Assembly: GCA_014281115.1 (NCBI GenBank)
Contig: JACONQ010000010.1
Span: forward strand, 558,001-622,000
Source: Laburnicola sp. R22_1
Taxonomy: Eukaryota; Ascomycota; Dothideomycetes; Pleosporales; Didymosphaeriaceae
Reading direction: 5' to 3'
DNA: 64,000 nt
Shown here: positions 30,804 through 41,670 of the stretch, one piece after another
Position numbering within the stretch: position 1 is the first letter of the stretch
Layout: each line of letters begins with the position of its first letter
Notes under the pieces: model-generated
Database searches by the model: none
The model's input: the letters and a program-made list of their open reading frames with translations, nothing else
Told to the model about the DNA's origin: nothing
Position numbers and translations under genes: made by a program

Positions 30804-32571
30804 CTACAACATGGCACGAACCTTCCTCTTGAAGCGAGCCAGACGTGCGGACGGGGTATGCGTTGCGGCGGCGAGCCGTGCAACGTCACGGTAGAAGTCA
30901 ACACCATCTCCCGGGTTCGACGGGGGCCTGTTCGGGGGCCACGACGGTGGTGCCCATGGCTCACCCTCTGAAGTTGGTGGTGGGGGTCCCTACACAATAA
31001 GTCAGTCATGTACCTACCAAACCGTCCTGCTTCCGAAGCGTGTCTCGATGACAGGAGCGGCGTATGTCGTGGGTGCTAAAAGTTTCGAAAGTTAAAAAGT
31101 CCAGGATAAGAGGATGTGTGGTTGTAAGGTGTGTGGTGGGTGGCAGCATGGTGCCAGAGCATTCGCTGCAGGGCCGATTCGATGTGTCGCATGAACCATT
31201 GCCCGCTGCACTGCCATGTTTCTCTTCGTCCTCGATCAATCCTCTCATAATTAGCAAAGGACAAGTGTTGGGGAGGATATACCTACCGTATGGACGTCAC
31301 CGGAGCCCGTCACAGACTCAGACAACCTCCACAGGCATGTGTGGGATTCTTCACTTGTAGCTGCCTGGGCCGAAGCGCAGACTTACTTACCGTTATACTC
31401 ACCCTGGATCAATGACAAAGGAAATTTTACAGAGCATTGAGCGTTCGCGCTGAGAGTACGAGAGTTGACGTACCCCGTTGTATTCGTCGTTTCGCCACAG
31501 GGAAACGTGGTTGGCACCACCACCGAGTTGGGTCGGGTTGGTGGTGGAGTTGGTGCATCCTGCGGGATCAACAGTACCAGCGAGGTCATCCTCGCTGGCA
31601 AACCCATTCAGGGTGTTAGAGCAGCGGCAATCGCGGCCGAATTCAATGGCCCAGTATAGGAATGGGCCCGCTGGGTCGTTGTCGCAGAAGGCCTTACAGC
31701 TTTCTTGAGTCAGGTCGTCGACTCGCTGTTCATTGGGGCCCTCGAGGAGTCGCTCCCCGCTGTCTACGTCGGTAGCGATATAGCAACCGAGGTAGCTGCT
31801 GCCTGCGAAGTCAGTGGTGAGATCGCCACCACCGCCTCCCTTTGAGATTGTCAGCAGACTGCGCAGAGCACAAGTCGAAAGACAATGCTCGAAATGCTCA
31901 AAGCTCTGTGCTCAAAAATGAAAATGGAAATGAAGATGAGAAATGAAAGCAGGACGAAAAGAGAAAACGTAAGAAATTTCCTGTTTGTCAGCATGCTCAG
32001 TGAATCTGCCTTTTCGTTAGCGAGCAACTTCTTAAAAGCCCTATCATCATGTTAGCACGGTAGTGAGGCCTGTGTTCGTTAGCACAAGACGATGTTTCTC
32101 CTATGTGAAAGTTAGCGCAGGAACTGTTACTCACCGGCGTTAGGACTTCAATGATATCTAGTGAAATAAGCAGAGTAAAATGGGTCAATAGGTTAGTCGG
32201 TGAGTCAATGTTCGAGGTTACTTACCGTGCAATATCCCGCGAGCTACCTATTCACTCGTCAGCATTGAAAAACGCCCTAGTAGAAGTTAGCAGCTTGTGA
32301 GCTCCACAGTTTGTTAGCCAATACTCCGAAATCGCTGTATACTTACTCGTCAGCGTAATAAGGTATCCTGCATGGTGGTCAATATCGGCGAACACAAAGC
32401 TCGCCTTCTTGTAGGAGGACAAGCCTCGTCGAGAGTTAGCTGGAAGAAATCCTGTAGAATGAGAGAGCCTGTTTGTCAGTTGATCTACCTATGCATGTTG
32501 TGCACTCACCAAAGGATATTTGCGTTAAGAACCTGTGTCGAAATCAGCAGCAAATGCAACACCTGTATCAT
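30804..32571 (-). CDS. WSC-domain protein, intron-dense, boundaries provisional
   Basis: The certain part is the exon 31474-31839. It encodes a complete WSC domain (GSSYLGCYIATDVDSGERLL, ESCKAFCDNDPAGPFLYWAI, GRDCRCSNTLNGF, then a final Cys before NHVSLW) with the conserved Cys pattern of this carbohydrate-binding, cell-wall-sensing family. A plausible N-terminus is ATG 32571, whose product MIQVLHLLLISTQVLNA looks like a signal peptide. It continues in frame through spliced exons (next exon ends ADIDHHAGYLITLT) and can join the WSC exon in phase 0. A rival start at 31994 gives an N-terminal membrane segment. Downstream, a Pro-rich tail (GPPPPTSEGEPWAPPSWPPN) ends in a basic stretch and stop at 30804. 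Several candidate introns are only 28-44 nt. Exact splicing is not resolved. A TATATA motif lies at 32933-32940. Confidence 0.5.
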
Positions 32572-32835
32572 GGTAAGCCTAGAGAAGAAAGAACCCACTT
32601 AGCGTGTATAATGAATCTGTCGAACCTATTACACGGTTAGCAACCATAAATGATGACCTGGAAGCCTGTTAGCATGTCAATGTGAACGCCTACTTACCCT
32701 CCGAAGGCTCGACAGGACCAACGCAATCCCGCGCTCCTACTCAAAACCTATTGCTGGTCAGTATCATCTCGACCTGTTGCAAGGTTGGCTTCTCCCAACA
32801 GCAGTAGAGTCTGTTTGTTAGTCGCATTGCTGCAC
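31851..32835 (-). other. Array of branch-point plus acceptor motifs
   Basis: In the sense of the WSC gene, about twenty CTAAC or CTGAC motifs occur in under 1 kb, most followed within 6-20 nt by AG. Three share the extended form TRACAAACAG (near 32826, 32478 and 31988). Donor-like GTAAGT or GTGAGT sequences are fewer, about six. This exceeds what a few ordinary introns need. Confidence 0.7.
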
Positions 32836-33373
32836 AAGAGCTTCGACAACAAAGCAAGGTGACAATAAAGATCCTTCAGCATGCAAGCAAATAAAAGAAG
32901 GCGATACCGAGCGGATGAGGCGACTCTGGATCCATATATACTGCGCAGCACCAAAGTGTTGGTTGTATCGGCAGAATGCTGTCACGGCGCGTTGGAATGT
33001 GATATGCCGTGAAGAATTCGAAACATTGCTTTTGTAATTGCGGCATTCAGTGAGTAAGCTCTAGATTGAGTTCTTTCATTCCACCCGAGTTTGTGGAGCT
33101 CATTCCTAATTAATGATGCAAGGGAAGTACCTTCCCTCGGAGGGAGCCACAACGTCACTTCAACATCGACCATCACTAGGTGGTGGTATCAAAAAAACAC
33201 CTCCATCTGTTCAACTTCCCTTATAATTTTATATTCCATTACCTGAATAGTATCTCGCACACAGGTAGGATCTGCTCTGCGTTGTCCTCTATGCAAATAC
33301 TCATCAAAATTCTCACTCTCCCCACACCATATTTACCGAAGTCAACATTTCTTTCAAATCTGCATTCATTCAT
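32572..33373. other. Upstream region of the WSC gene and RING 3' flank
   Basis: Contains the start of the splice-motif array, the TATATA motif at 32933-32940 and the 3' flank of the RING gene. A short frame from ATG 32882 with a hydrophobic start is an alternative 5' exon. Confidence 0.45.
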
Positions 33374-33988
33374 TCAATTTCCGCACAATCCAGGCGTCTC
33401 AGGCCTCCTCCTCCAAGGGAGCAACACATCGCCCACGCGCCGAATCCGCATCCCAAGCTCCACATCCGACAACCCCCTCACCACATTTTTCAACCCCTTG
33501 CACTGACCACACTCCCTTCTTCCACCTTTATACTCCCTCAACGAACTCGGCCTCGCCAACCACTCCCCATAGCGCTCCTCAAAGCATGCCACATGAACGT
33601 AGTGCCCGCACAGGAGCCTATACATTGCGCGCAGCGCAGGGACAGTGGTGCTGGTGTGCGTGTGGCATATGTCGCAGTCCAGGGGATTCCGTGGTGCGAG
33701 CAAGGAGGTAAGGGAGTGCCAGATTACGTCGGAGAAGAGAGGAACTTGAATTTGCGCGCCTGGAGGAGCGCGGACTATTGCCTCCTTGGGTTGTACGTCC
33801 ATGGTATGCGCTTCCAGGACGGAAGCCGAGATCTGGGGTGCTGGGTGGTCTATCCGCCATCCGCGCATCATGACTTCGACTTCGTCGTCGCTCCTGGCGC
33901 TGGACTCGTATCGCTCCCTTGCTTGTCGCTCCAGCTCGATGTAGCGGGTCCATTGTTGGAGCTCTACCTGCTTGTTTAATGTGGTCAT
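33374..33988 (-). CDS. RING-type zinc finger protein
   Basis: Protein of 204 residues from ATG 33988, which has a good context (CAACAATGA). An in-frame upstream extension to 34240 is probably untranslated. The N-terminal helix is charged (QWTRYIELERQARERYE). The zinc finger (residues about 125-185) has CDIC, then LLCGHYVHVACF and a distal CGQCKGL pair, a RING-H2-like layout with a long insert. RING proteins are usually E3 ubiquitin ligases. The C-terminus is Arg-rich. It is one of three RING-like genes in the window and resembles lineage-specific fungal RING families. Confidence 0.7.
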   Translation of the reverse strand: MTTLNKQVELQQWTRYIELERQARERYESSARSDDEVEVMMRGWRIDHPAPQISASVLEAHTMDVQPKEAIVRAPPGAQIQVPLFSDVIWHSLTSLLAPRNPLDCDICHTHTSTTVPALRAMYRLLCGHYVHVACFEERYGEWLARPSSLREYKGGRRECGQCKGLKNVVRGLSDVELGMRIRRVGDVLLPWRRRPETPGLCGN

Positions 33989-34298
33989 TGTTGTTGATGG
34001 TATTGAGTTGCTAGTATGCGGATTCTCGGGGACAGGCGCAGGCTTTGTACTTGGTGGCAGCTGTGATTTGTGTGGTTTGTGAAGATACAATGTGATTTCT
34101 GCTGGCTTCGTGACAATGCGTGCATTGTGAAGCGTCGATGTTCGGTTTAGCATGGAGAGGAAACGTCTGGCGAGTGAAACGGAGATGGGGGAGTAAAGAA
34201 CCACTCTCATCTTACAGGAGAATTCGGGGCCGATAAACAAAAACGTCAGAAAACGTCCAGCATCTCATACATACTACCTTGACAACCTTCAGCAACGA

Positions 34299-34580
34299 TT
34301 AAGGTGCCTGTCGGCCCACACTCGTCCCCCGCTTCACGTCGCCCCCAACAGCATCGCCACCCATCAGGTATACCCGCTTCATCATATACACATCCAATTT
34401 ATCCATCATCCTTACCCTCGCTTTTGCCTTACGCTCCAGTTTGGAGTCTTCGTTGCTAAAGCAGTCATCGATGGTGTGTTCAACGTTGAGACCCTCGGCA
34501 CCGGCACTGGCTACGAAGAAGATGCCGCCAAGTGCGGGAGCAAGGCAGCCGATGGGAAGAAGTTCAAAAATCAAAAACAT
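34299..34580 (-). CDS. Small membrane-associated protein, hypothetical
   Basis: The proposed start gives 93 residues with an N-terminal hydrophobic segment (MFLIFELLPIGCLAPALGGI continuing to FFVASAG), then a charged region (DDCFSNEDSKLERKAKARVR). It could be a signal anchor. The frame is open upstream to 34778, but that part is not protein-like. No family was recognised. Confidence 0.35.
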   Translation of the reverse strand: MFLIFELLPIGCLAPALGGIFFVASAGAEGLNVEHTIDDCFSNEDSKLERKAKARVRMMDKLDVYMMKRVYLMGGDAVGGDVKRGTSVGRQAP

Positions 34581-34850
34581 GCTTGGTGAAAGAGTGTTTA
34601 TGGGGTATTCAGTAGAGATACTGGATGCTAGGATGGGAAGGAGGAAGGTAATACATGATCGGGGATGGCATTGTGTGTACACGATATTGGAGTTTACGAA
34701 ACGGAGAGACAAAGATGTTTCTCCTGTGTAGTGTATCTTGCGCAATGCATAGGTGGTTAGTAGACTCGAAGGAGGCAAGGCAGCGTTGACGGGCGTGACG
34801 TCGTGATGTTGGTACAGGCAGCAGTATACAAAAGTCGAAGTACAAGTCTC

Positions 34851-35873
34851 TCAGCCCCATCCCCACAGCCGTTTTATAGTGTCGCCTATGGTGGCTTGTC
34901 CAGCTTCCCTCCTCTGCATCCGTTTTATCCGCTCCTCGATGAAGGTTTCCTCGACCTGCTTCGCCATGCCTGTATTCGCGCGGAGTTCGCCCAAAAGCGC
35001 CTTTCGTTCGAAGTCTTGATCTTCGGGCGGCAGCCCGGCCAGCACCTTCTCGTATCTCTTCCGTGACTCGGGTTTTATGTGTCTCCAGACCTCGTTCTCG
35101 TTCTCGTCTTCGTCTGGTGGAGGCTGCCCCGTCACAGGGGTTGCCGTCAGCGGCTTGCCAGCCATAGCACGCGAGATGTTCTGCCTGGACAGCACGCTTT
35201 CGAACCTGGGCGGTTCCCTACCCTCCTCCTTGGCCTTTGCGATCAGCTCCTCCTGCTCTATCATCCGCTGGTACAGCTTGTCTGCATGCATCTGGATCTT
35301 CTCGCTGTCTTCGGCACTCCGGGACTCCATGGTGAGGTAGCCCAGGGCCTTGAGGAACTTGGACTGCACGTCGTAGCAGCGGTTGAAGGTGCGCGACTCG
35401 TTGCGACACAAGGTTGTCGTCTGCGTCCACGTCTTGGGCTTCCTGAAGCATTCAAACTGTTCAAAGTACTCGACGGAGCAGTTCTCGAGGGCGATGCGGC
35501 CAATCTCGGCTCTGCGGTCGTTGTAGGCGTCCACGATGTCGCGCAGCTTGTCCTGCTCCGTCTTGGAGCGGTTCTCGAGCTCCTGCTGGGGCACGTAGTC
35601 CTTCCACAGATGGGCATAGCGGCCGTCCTGGAACAGCGACTGCGGGGGTACGGCAGGCTTGGGCGGTGCTTGGGGCTGCGCTTGGGCTTGGGCGTGGGCG
35701 TGGGTTTGGGTTGCGTGTGTGTCTTGTAGCTGGGGGGGCCGTTGGGCGGGTTTGGAGGGCAGCGAGGGCGTGGGGCTGGTCGATGCTGCTTCTTTCTGGA
35801 GGAAGGCACGCAGCGAAGGGTCCAGTTTGTTTTCTGTGCTGGAGCGGGCGCCGCTGCTCCAAAGCCAGCCCAT
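34851..35873 (-). CDS. Conserved fungal Cys-motif protein, function unknown
   Basis: Single-exon protein of 340 residues. It begins MGWLWSS, where Gly2 could be myristoylated, then a Pro/Gln/Ala/His low-complexity linker (about 35-85) with a TH/AQ repeat tract. The conserved core starts SLFQDGRYAHLWKDYVPQ and includes spaced Cys (LENCSVEYFEQFECFRKP, then LCRNESRTFNRCYDVQ), resembling twin Cys pairs of CHCH-type proteins though spacing is not exact. The C-terminal third is helical and charged (QVEETFIEERIKRMQRREAG). The protein type is widely seen in filamentous ascomycetes, but I cannot assign a role. The divergent neighbour AME1 starts 193 bp away. Confidence 0.75.
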   Translation of the reverse strand: MGWLWSSGARSSTENKLDPSLRAFLQKEAASTSPTPSLPSKPAQRPPQLQDTHATQTHAHAQAQAQPQAPPKPAVPPQSLFQDGRYAHLWKDYVPQQELENRSKTEQDKLRDIVDAYNDRRAEIGRIALENCSVEYFEQFECFRKPKTWTQTTTLCRNESRTFNRCYDVQSKFLKALGYLTMESRSAEDSEKIQMHADKLYQRMIEQEELIAKAKEEGREPPRFESVLSRQNISRAMAGKPLTATPVTGQPPPDEDENENEVWRHIKPESRKRYEKVLAGLPPEDQDFERKALLGELRANTGMAKQVEETFIEERIKRMQRREAGQATIGDTIKRLWGWG

Positions 35874-36066
35874 TGCGACGGCGCGGGAGATGCTTCAATG
35901 GGGAGATGTTGAGTGACAATAAATCTCGGGCTGGAGCTTGGGCCAGTGAAGCCGCCGCCGCCCCAACCCCGGTCCCCGGCGCGGCACCACAACAGTCAAC
36001 ACACACCACCGCCCACCAGTTGACCCTCCACCCCCCTCGAGGTCCACCGTCCCCAGCGTTGTGCCC

Positions 36067-38099
36067 ATGGCGCCAAACGGTATGCTTGCCACCCTGCACC
36101 GCTACCTCTCTCTTCACCATGCTAAGCCATCACAGACCGCCAAGAGCGACGGCAGCAGCGCGTCCGCGGCGCTGGGTGAGCATCAAAACACGGCCATGGT
36201 GTGCATCTTCGCCAGACTAACTCTCCCAGTCCGTCCTCGGTGCTGGCCGACTTTGGTTTCAACATCCCCAGCCTCGCACCTGTAGCCGCAAAACAACCAT
36301 CGCAACCCCAACCGCGCCCGCGTCCAACGCCCACCCCCGTGTCGAGCACGCCGCGCGGTACGAGCAGAGCCCCAGTGGTGACCCCGCAGCTGGGGAAGAG
36401 GAAGCGCGGCTCCAATGATTCCCAGGCCAGCGAGGCCGACACTGAGCCTGACGAGCTGAGTCCGGAACAAGACAGCCACGTGCACTCAATTGAGCGGAGC
36501 AGAAAGGTTGTGGGGACAGTGTCACACCTACGCGAGGAGGTGGACGACGCGCCCGATGAGCTGTCTGCTCTAGCCGACCCTGTGGGCAGTGTGCGGAAGC
36601 TCGGGGGCGATGCTACACCGCTGTCCCGGCTAACTCCCGCGAAGAACACACCTGTGCCGCCGTCTAGTAGCTCTAGGGAGAAGGCACCAAGGGCTGACAG
36701 AACCGATACATCCATCAGGTCGCGGACAACAGCAGGACGACGGTCCAACTCGACTGATGCGCCACCGGAAACACCTAACATGCCGCCGAATGGGCCATCC
36801 AGGCCATCGTCAACGCAGTCTATGGCTGTCGCAACTCCCATAGTCGCCCAGGACGAGGGCGAGAGCGAGGACGAGCTAACTCCCGCGCAAGTCAACAGCG
36901 CCACGCCAAAGGTGGTTGGCAAGCAACCCATCGTACATGTCGGCACCCCGGACCATGACGAAGCGGATGAGCTCTCGTCGCCTGCACAGCCTGAGACTGC
37001 CAAAAGAATCCCCTCACCTACAGCCGCGGAAGGGCAGGATCGACGGTCGAAACTTGCCAGACAGCCCCTTGGGAATTCGACCGTCCCAGCGCCTGCCAAA
37101 CGTGGCAGATCCCAGCGGAGAGTCTTGGACGAAGAGGACGAGGTGGACTCAACACCAGCAACTAGCAAACCCCGACAGAAGAAAACGAGCCTTGGTGCGC
37201 AGGTGCCTGCTGACGCCAATGATTCACCTGATGAGCTTTCACCCCGGATCAACCAAGCACATAGGCGGCCTGCCAAACAGAAGCGGCCTGTTCAGGCCAC
37301 TCCTCGCCATGAGACACCTGTTGATATCTCCTCTGGAGATGACTCCGATCAGTACGGACCAGAACAGGAGGGGCAATCTACGATTCGAGTACCGCCTGCT
37401 CCTAGGCAGAAAACAGTCAAAAATGCAACCGATCAGCCGCCGCGGAAGCGTCCGAAGTTTTCCGGACCCAGGCAAGCAATTTCTGTCATGCGCATCAAGG
37501 GCTCGACTGTAAGGGGCGTCACAGTGGCAGATACTACACGCACCATCCTTGAACAAAATCTCGATCATCAGGTTCAGCGGATGGCTGAGAGGATGCAGAA
37601 GACAGAGGACTCCTCGCGCCGCAAGAAGCTTCGGGGAGACATCAACCTCGCACTCGCCTTCAAGGAGAGCCTTGTGGAGAAATTATTGGATCTTCAGGAT
37701 GCCAACGATACGCTCAGTGCAGGCTTCCAGAAGAGGAAGCTTTTGAGGAATGGTAACGTTGAGCGGAGAAAAGAGATCCTCACCATACAAAACAGTAGGC
37801 AAGAGGTTGCGCTTGAAATGGACGATGAGCAGGCTGCATTCCGTTCCGAGAAGGAGAAGATAGAAGCGAAGAGCAAGCTCAGCGCCAACATGTTCGAGAT
37901 CCAAGCAGCTATACAAAGTGGACGGGAACGTGCAAGGAAAGAGGATCGAGAAGAAGAAGGGCCCGGGAGACCTCTGAGCATGTTGCTCGACATGGTAGGC
38001 AGACAGGTAGGATCTGTCGGTGGCGGGTTCTTGGCGTCAATACAGCATTTCAATGAGGGGCTGGAGAGGACAGCCGGATGGCTTGAGGGCAGGGCCTGA
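36067..38099 (+). CDS. AME1: Inner kinetochore subunit Ame1 (CENP-U related)
   Basis: Three exons (36067-36079, 36136-36175, 36230-38099) give 640 residues. The spliced N-terminus MAPNDRQERRQQRVRGAGPS has the basic start of this family. A long disordered, acidic and Ser/Pro-rich region (about 30-420) carries repeated DELS or DELTP motifs. The conserved C-terminal part begins RPKFSGPRQAISVMRIKGST with VADTTRTILEQNLDHQ and then a long coiled coil (about 450-590). Ame1 pairs with Okp1 in the COMA complex that bridges centromeric chromatin and outer kinetochore. The first coding exon is only 13 nt. A 384-codon frame on the opposite strand is a shadow. The name rests on recalled family features, so confidence in it is moderate to good. 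Confidence 0.8.
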
Positions 38100-38737
38100 C
38101 GTTGTGTGAGAGCAGTATCGGGTCCGTTTCCGTTTGGTCCGTTCTAGGTCATATGATACCCCGCACCAGCTGCTTTTGAAATCAAGACGGGCGTCTGCAT
38201 CGCGTACTACCGAGGGCGCGAGGGATGTAGCGCGAAGGACGGCGTTCCCTGTATGTAGTCTGCAGCAAGACCAATCAGTAGCGCCGGTCCCACTCGTCGC
38301 ATCATTAGACAGATTGTTTCACAAAAAAATGGCATCCCAAGATTCGCAAGATCGCTGCCGTGCAGATTGATATCACCTCTGCGTGTCCACTCCCCTCCCC
38401 TTCCACCTCATTCCACACAGCCGGACACAGCTCTTTTCGTTGCTGCGCTTCCTAAACACTTCGCCCGACGCATGTAGCACGCGAGTAGCTACCGACACGC
38501 TCTTGTTCAACACATCTCTTGCAAGCGCTATTCAATCAAACAGCGACTACGATTATAAGAAGCGTGAGTGAAAGCAGTATATCAACTCTTTTCAAAGGGC
38601 TTGAGGGTTAGCGGGTGAACGTAAGTAGTTCTTTTCCATGTCGTCGTCACTTCTCAACAGCTAGCCCCGTCTCACCGCCTGCAGGTTGTCAAGCCACTTC
38701 ACCTCCTCGACACGAGGGTTTCCTGTTCTGTTTCCCA
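38100..38737. other. Intergenic region and leader with a possible 5' UTR intron
   Basis: Upstream of the next gene, GTAAGT near 38621 and a CTGCAG acceptor near 38684 could bound a leader intron. No gene seen. Confidence 0.45.
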
Positions 38738-40138
38738 ATGTTCGAATCAAACGAAATGCCGTGCAGTTGGCCGAAGACGCCAGGCCTAACCGAAGCTACA
38801 TCCGAGTTGACGTCCTCGAAGAACTCTCCTGTTTCCTCGATAGACTCGACTGACAAAGCGTGGACTCAAAAGCAACACTTCCGATCGTTCTTGGAGCACC
38901 TCGCACAGTGGGCTTCAAATCACGACACAAGTCCGCACTTTCACGGCAAAATCGGCGTCTTGGCCAATGGCAGCATTGACGGAACATTTGAGCTTGGCAA
39001 GTCCGTACAATGCGTTCTTAGCCATTCCGATCATGAGCATATACGCAAGCAGATTGTTGTTCGACTCTTTCCTCCGCGTACGCAAGACGCGAACTACTCA
39101 CTGGTAGTGCGTTGTGGAGCGGGTTGGATGAGCGCTCGTGACTTCTTCAACAAGGAGCACATGGTCTTGCTCCAAGCAGTGAGGAAGAAGAGAACACTCA
39201 CGGAATTTTGGAGCAAGAATAATCTACCTCAGGTCAAGAATGCGAAGGCTGCAGACGAGGAGACCAAATCGCGCCTACGAGCGTTGCTGCCAGTGCCAGA
39301 CGACCGAGACAGCGTCGCAATCAGCCCGCGCTTCCATGCATTCCTTCAACTGCCACAAGAACTCCAAGACATGGTTTGGGTAGCAGCAGCCGGACTGACA
39401 GGCATGTACCGCCCATGCCGCCACCGCACATCGGACCACCCCGTCCTGCACATTCACGAGAACTTCTACCCTAATCCCGAATCGGCCATCACGCTCTCCA
39501 CCATGCTCCGGGTGTCCAAGGCGGTGAATGCGCACATGGCCTCGTGGGTCTACCGCACCACGACCTTCGCCTTCGAGTTGACCGGCTTCACCAGTTTTCT
39601 CTGGATTTCTGGGCCAGCCAATCGCGCCAACCTCCGCCGTGTAAGCTTCAAGTTCTCCTCGCTAGCGGCGCTGCACTGCATGCGCTGGCTCGCCCCCGAT
39701 CCTGTATTCAATCTCTTCGATCCCCCGGCCTACACGACCCCCGTCGGCCTCCAGTACTTCTGGCGCTGCCAAATCCAGGATCTAGCGCGCGAACTACATA
39801 TACACACCCTGACGCTCGATCTCCAAGGCGTGCAGCCGAAACACGTACCATTGGTGGTGCGCATCCTACGCTACGCATTCGGTAACATCGAATTTGTGCG
39901 CTTCCAGGATGGCGGCAGGGACATTGATGAGGGCCACTGGCATCTGGAGGGCCTGCGCGAAAATAAGAGTTGGAGGGATATGTGCAGGGACTGGTTTGAG
40001 ACGTATAATCGGCGCGGGGGGTACATGGCTGATGCGAGGCGGACCATGACGCACGCGGATTTGGAGAGGGACATGGATGCGGATAAGGAGTTTTTCGATC
40101 GTGTTGAGGATGGCGCGGGGGGCGTTCAGGTGCCGTAG
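38738..40138 (+). CDS. 2EXR-like domain protein
   Basis: Single-exon protein of 466 residues from the first in-frame ATG. The N-terminal third is poorly conserved in appearance. A 2EXR/F-box-like helix (about 205-225, FLQLPQELQDMVWVAAAG) is followed by features of this fungal family: a His/Pro loop, LSTMLRVSKAVNAHMASWVY and FTSFLWISGPANRANLRRV, then alternating beta-strand segments (HTLTLDLQGVQPKHVPLVV, NIEFVRFQDGG). The C-terminus is acidic. 2EXR proteins are expanded in filamentous ascomycetes and largely uncharacterised. The next gene has a similar motif, so the two may be distant paralogues. Confidence 0.7.
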   Translation: MFESNEMPCSWPKTPGLTEATSELTSSKNSPVSSIDSTDKAWTQKQHFRSFLEHLAQWASNHDTSPHFHGKIGVLANGSIDGTFELGKSVQCVLSHSDHEHIRKQIVVRLFPPRTQDANYSLVVRCGAGWMSARDFFNKEHMVLLQAVRKKRTLTEFWSKNNLPQVKNAKAADEETKSRLRALLPVPDDRDSVAISPRFHAFLQLPQELQDMVWVAAAGLTGMYRPCRHRTSDHPVLHIHENFYPNPESAITLSTMLRVSKAVNAHMASWVYRTTTFAFELTGFTSFLWISGPANRANLRRVSFKFSSLAALHCMRWLAPDPVFNLFDPPAYTTPVGLQYFWRCQIQDLARELHIHTLTLDLQGVQPKHVPLVVRILRYAFGNIEFVRFQDGGRDIDEGHWHLEGLRENKSWRDMCRDWFETYNRRGGYMADARRTMTHADLERDMDADKEFFDRVEDGAGGVQVP

Positions 40139-40510
40139 CAGGCCGATGTTCTGAACGGCCGCCGGGCTGAGGCGTCTGGCGGTTTCTCAAGGTACGTGTC
40201 TGGTCTTTGTCCAGAGCACGGCGTTAGAGCCCGGTTGTGGTATCGTGGATGAGGATTTACGAATGACGACTCACGACAGCAAATGGCATATGTATTTTTC
40301 TTATTGCATGCAGTGGTTGCTTGGGGGCACTACAACGGGAGGGAGCCCCCCACCAATAAGCCTGTGGCAACCCCACACTGGTGCGCCCACCCCCACTCCA
40401 CTACATCAACCTCAACAGTGCTCCACTCTTGCACCCACCCCGTACCCGTACCGCCTACCTTTCCTGCCCCAAGCCCATTATTCCATATACTGATAACATA
40501 CGAGGAGGAC
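40139..40510. other. Intergenic region, promoter of the second 2EXR-like gene
   Basis: C-rich stretches precede the ATG at 40511; nothing else seen. Confidence 0.5.
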
Positions 40511-41670
40511 ATGGCCAACCTTATGCCACTAAGCCCCGCCCGCCTACGGGACCTAATCGCACGGCGCTCCCACTCCCTCTCCCAATCTTCTGCTCCGGCC
40601 GAAAAGAACCCTCTGATCGATTTCAAAAGCTCAGAGGAGCTGGAATCATACCCTGCGCCTGCATCGTTCGTCGTGCAAGGCGAGATATGCGAGCAGCTGC
40701 AAAGCCCGCTGTTTGGCAAGATTCCGGCCGAGATTCGTAACGAAATATTTGCCCTGGCTTTGACCGAGTATGTGCCAGCTGACCGGGAATGGGCGAGGGA
40801 GAGTTATGTGAAGAGGCCTGGATATCAGGGCTTGAAGACCGTGGACGTGGGCTTGTTAAGGACCTGTAAGAGGGTGAGTTCTTCAGAACCCATGCCATGC
40901 AAGTATCAAGCGCATGTTGCTGACACCAGCCTTTCAGGCATATGAGGAAACGAAGCTACTTCCGCTTCAGGACCTGGAAGTATGCTTCTACATGGGGGAC
41001 AGGCGGAGGGCGCCTGATTGGTATACCATGACGTCGTATACGTCGGTTCAAACGTTCGCCCATCCTAGGCTCAACTGGTTCAAACCTGTAAGTTACTCGT
41101 GGAACCATTGGTATATGATGCTTCTATGGGGCATGCACTCACACTTGTATACAGGAACACTGGGCCCGCATCAAGCACTATCATGTCTTCGGGCAGATGT
41201 ACGCTCTGCAAGCTGGATTCCGCGGCCTCTTCCGCAACAACGACGACATATGCCAGCCGACCACCTTGACACTTACTCTCCGCTACACAGACTGGTGGTA
41301 TTGGGAGAACAACACCGACATCTACCCTATCAACCCCACCCACTTCTTCCCCATGCGCGACATTGAGCTGCCTTCCACTGTACAGGAAGTGGTAGTGGAA
41401 TTTGAGAATGTGGAGTCCAAGGTCAAAGAGCTAGAGGCCGTCGTGGGCGATATGTTCCAACAGCCTGATTCTTGGGTGTGGACAAGGAGAGATGGAAGGA
41501 AGTTGGTGCTGAGGGGAAACGAGCGGGAGAGAGATGGGATTAAGACATGGAGATGGTCGGGTCCGACGTTGTTCGGAGAGCGAAGATCGAGGTTTCCTCA
41601 TCATCCTGAGGGCGATAGTATGCAGTATGTAGTCAAGGTTTTAACTTGGCAGTTGTGTGACGAGGAGTAG
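40511..41670 (+). CDS. 2EXR-like domain protein
   Basis: Three exons (40511-40873, 40938-41087, 41155-41670) with canonical introns of 64 and 67 nt encode 342 residues. The motif LFGKIPAEIRNEIFALALTEY (residues about 74-94) is the 2EXR signature, followed by VDVGLLRTCKR, the typical conserved turn joined across intron 1 to AYEETKLLPLQ. A Trp/Tyr-rich strand region (TLRYTDWWYWENN) and LPSTVQEVVVEFENVESKVK complete the family layout. There is no membrane segment. It is probably an intracellular protein with an interaction surface of unknown role. An AT-rich relic region begins directly after the stop. Confidence 0.8.

Noticed and set aside
31869..31994. ATG 31994 with an N-terminal membrane segment as the WSC start
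   Set aside because: It reaches the WSC exon only through a poor GTCTTT donor; the signal-peptide start at 32571 joins with better sites. Kept as an alternative only.
35079..35729. 216-codon plus-strand frame
   Set aside because: Antisense to the conserved Cys-motif protein.
36122..37276. 384-codon frame on the minus strand
   Set aside because: It lies opposite the AME1 coding exon, has biased Ser/Gly/Val content from complementary codons and no domain.
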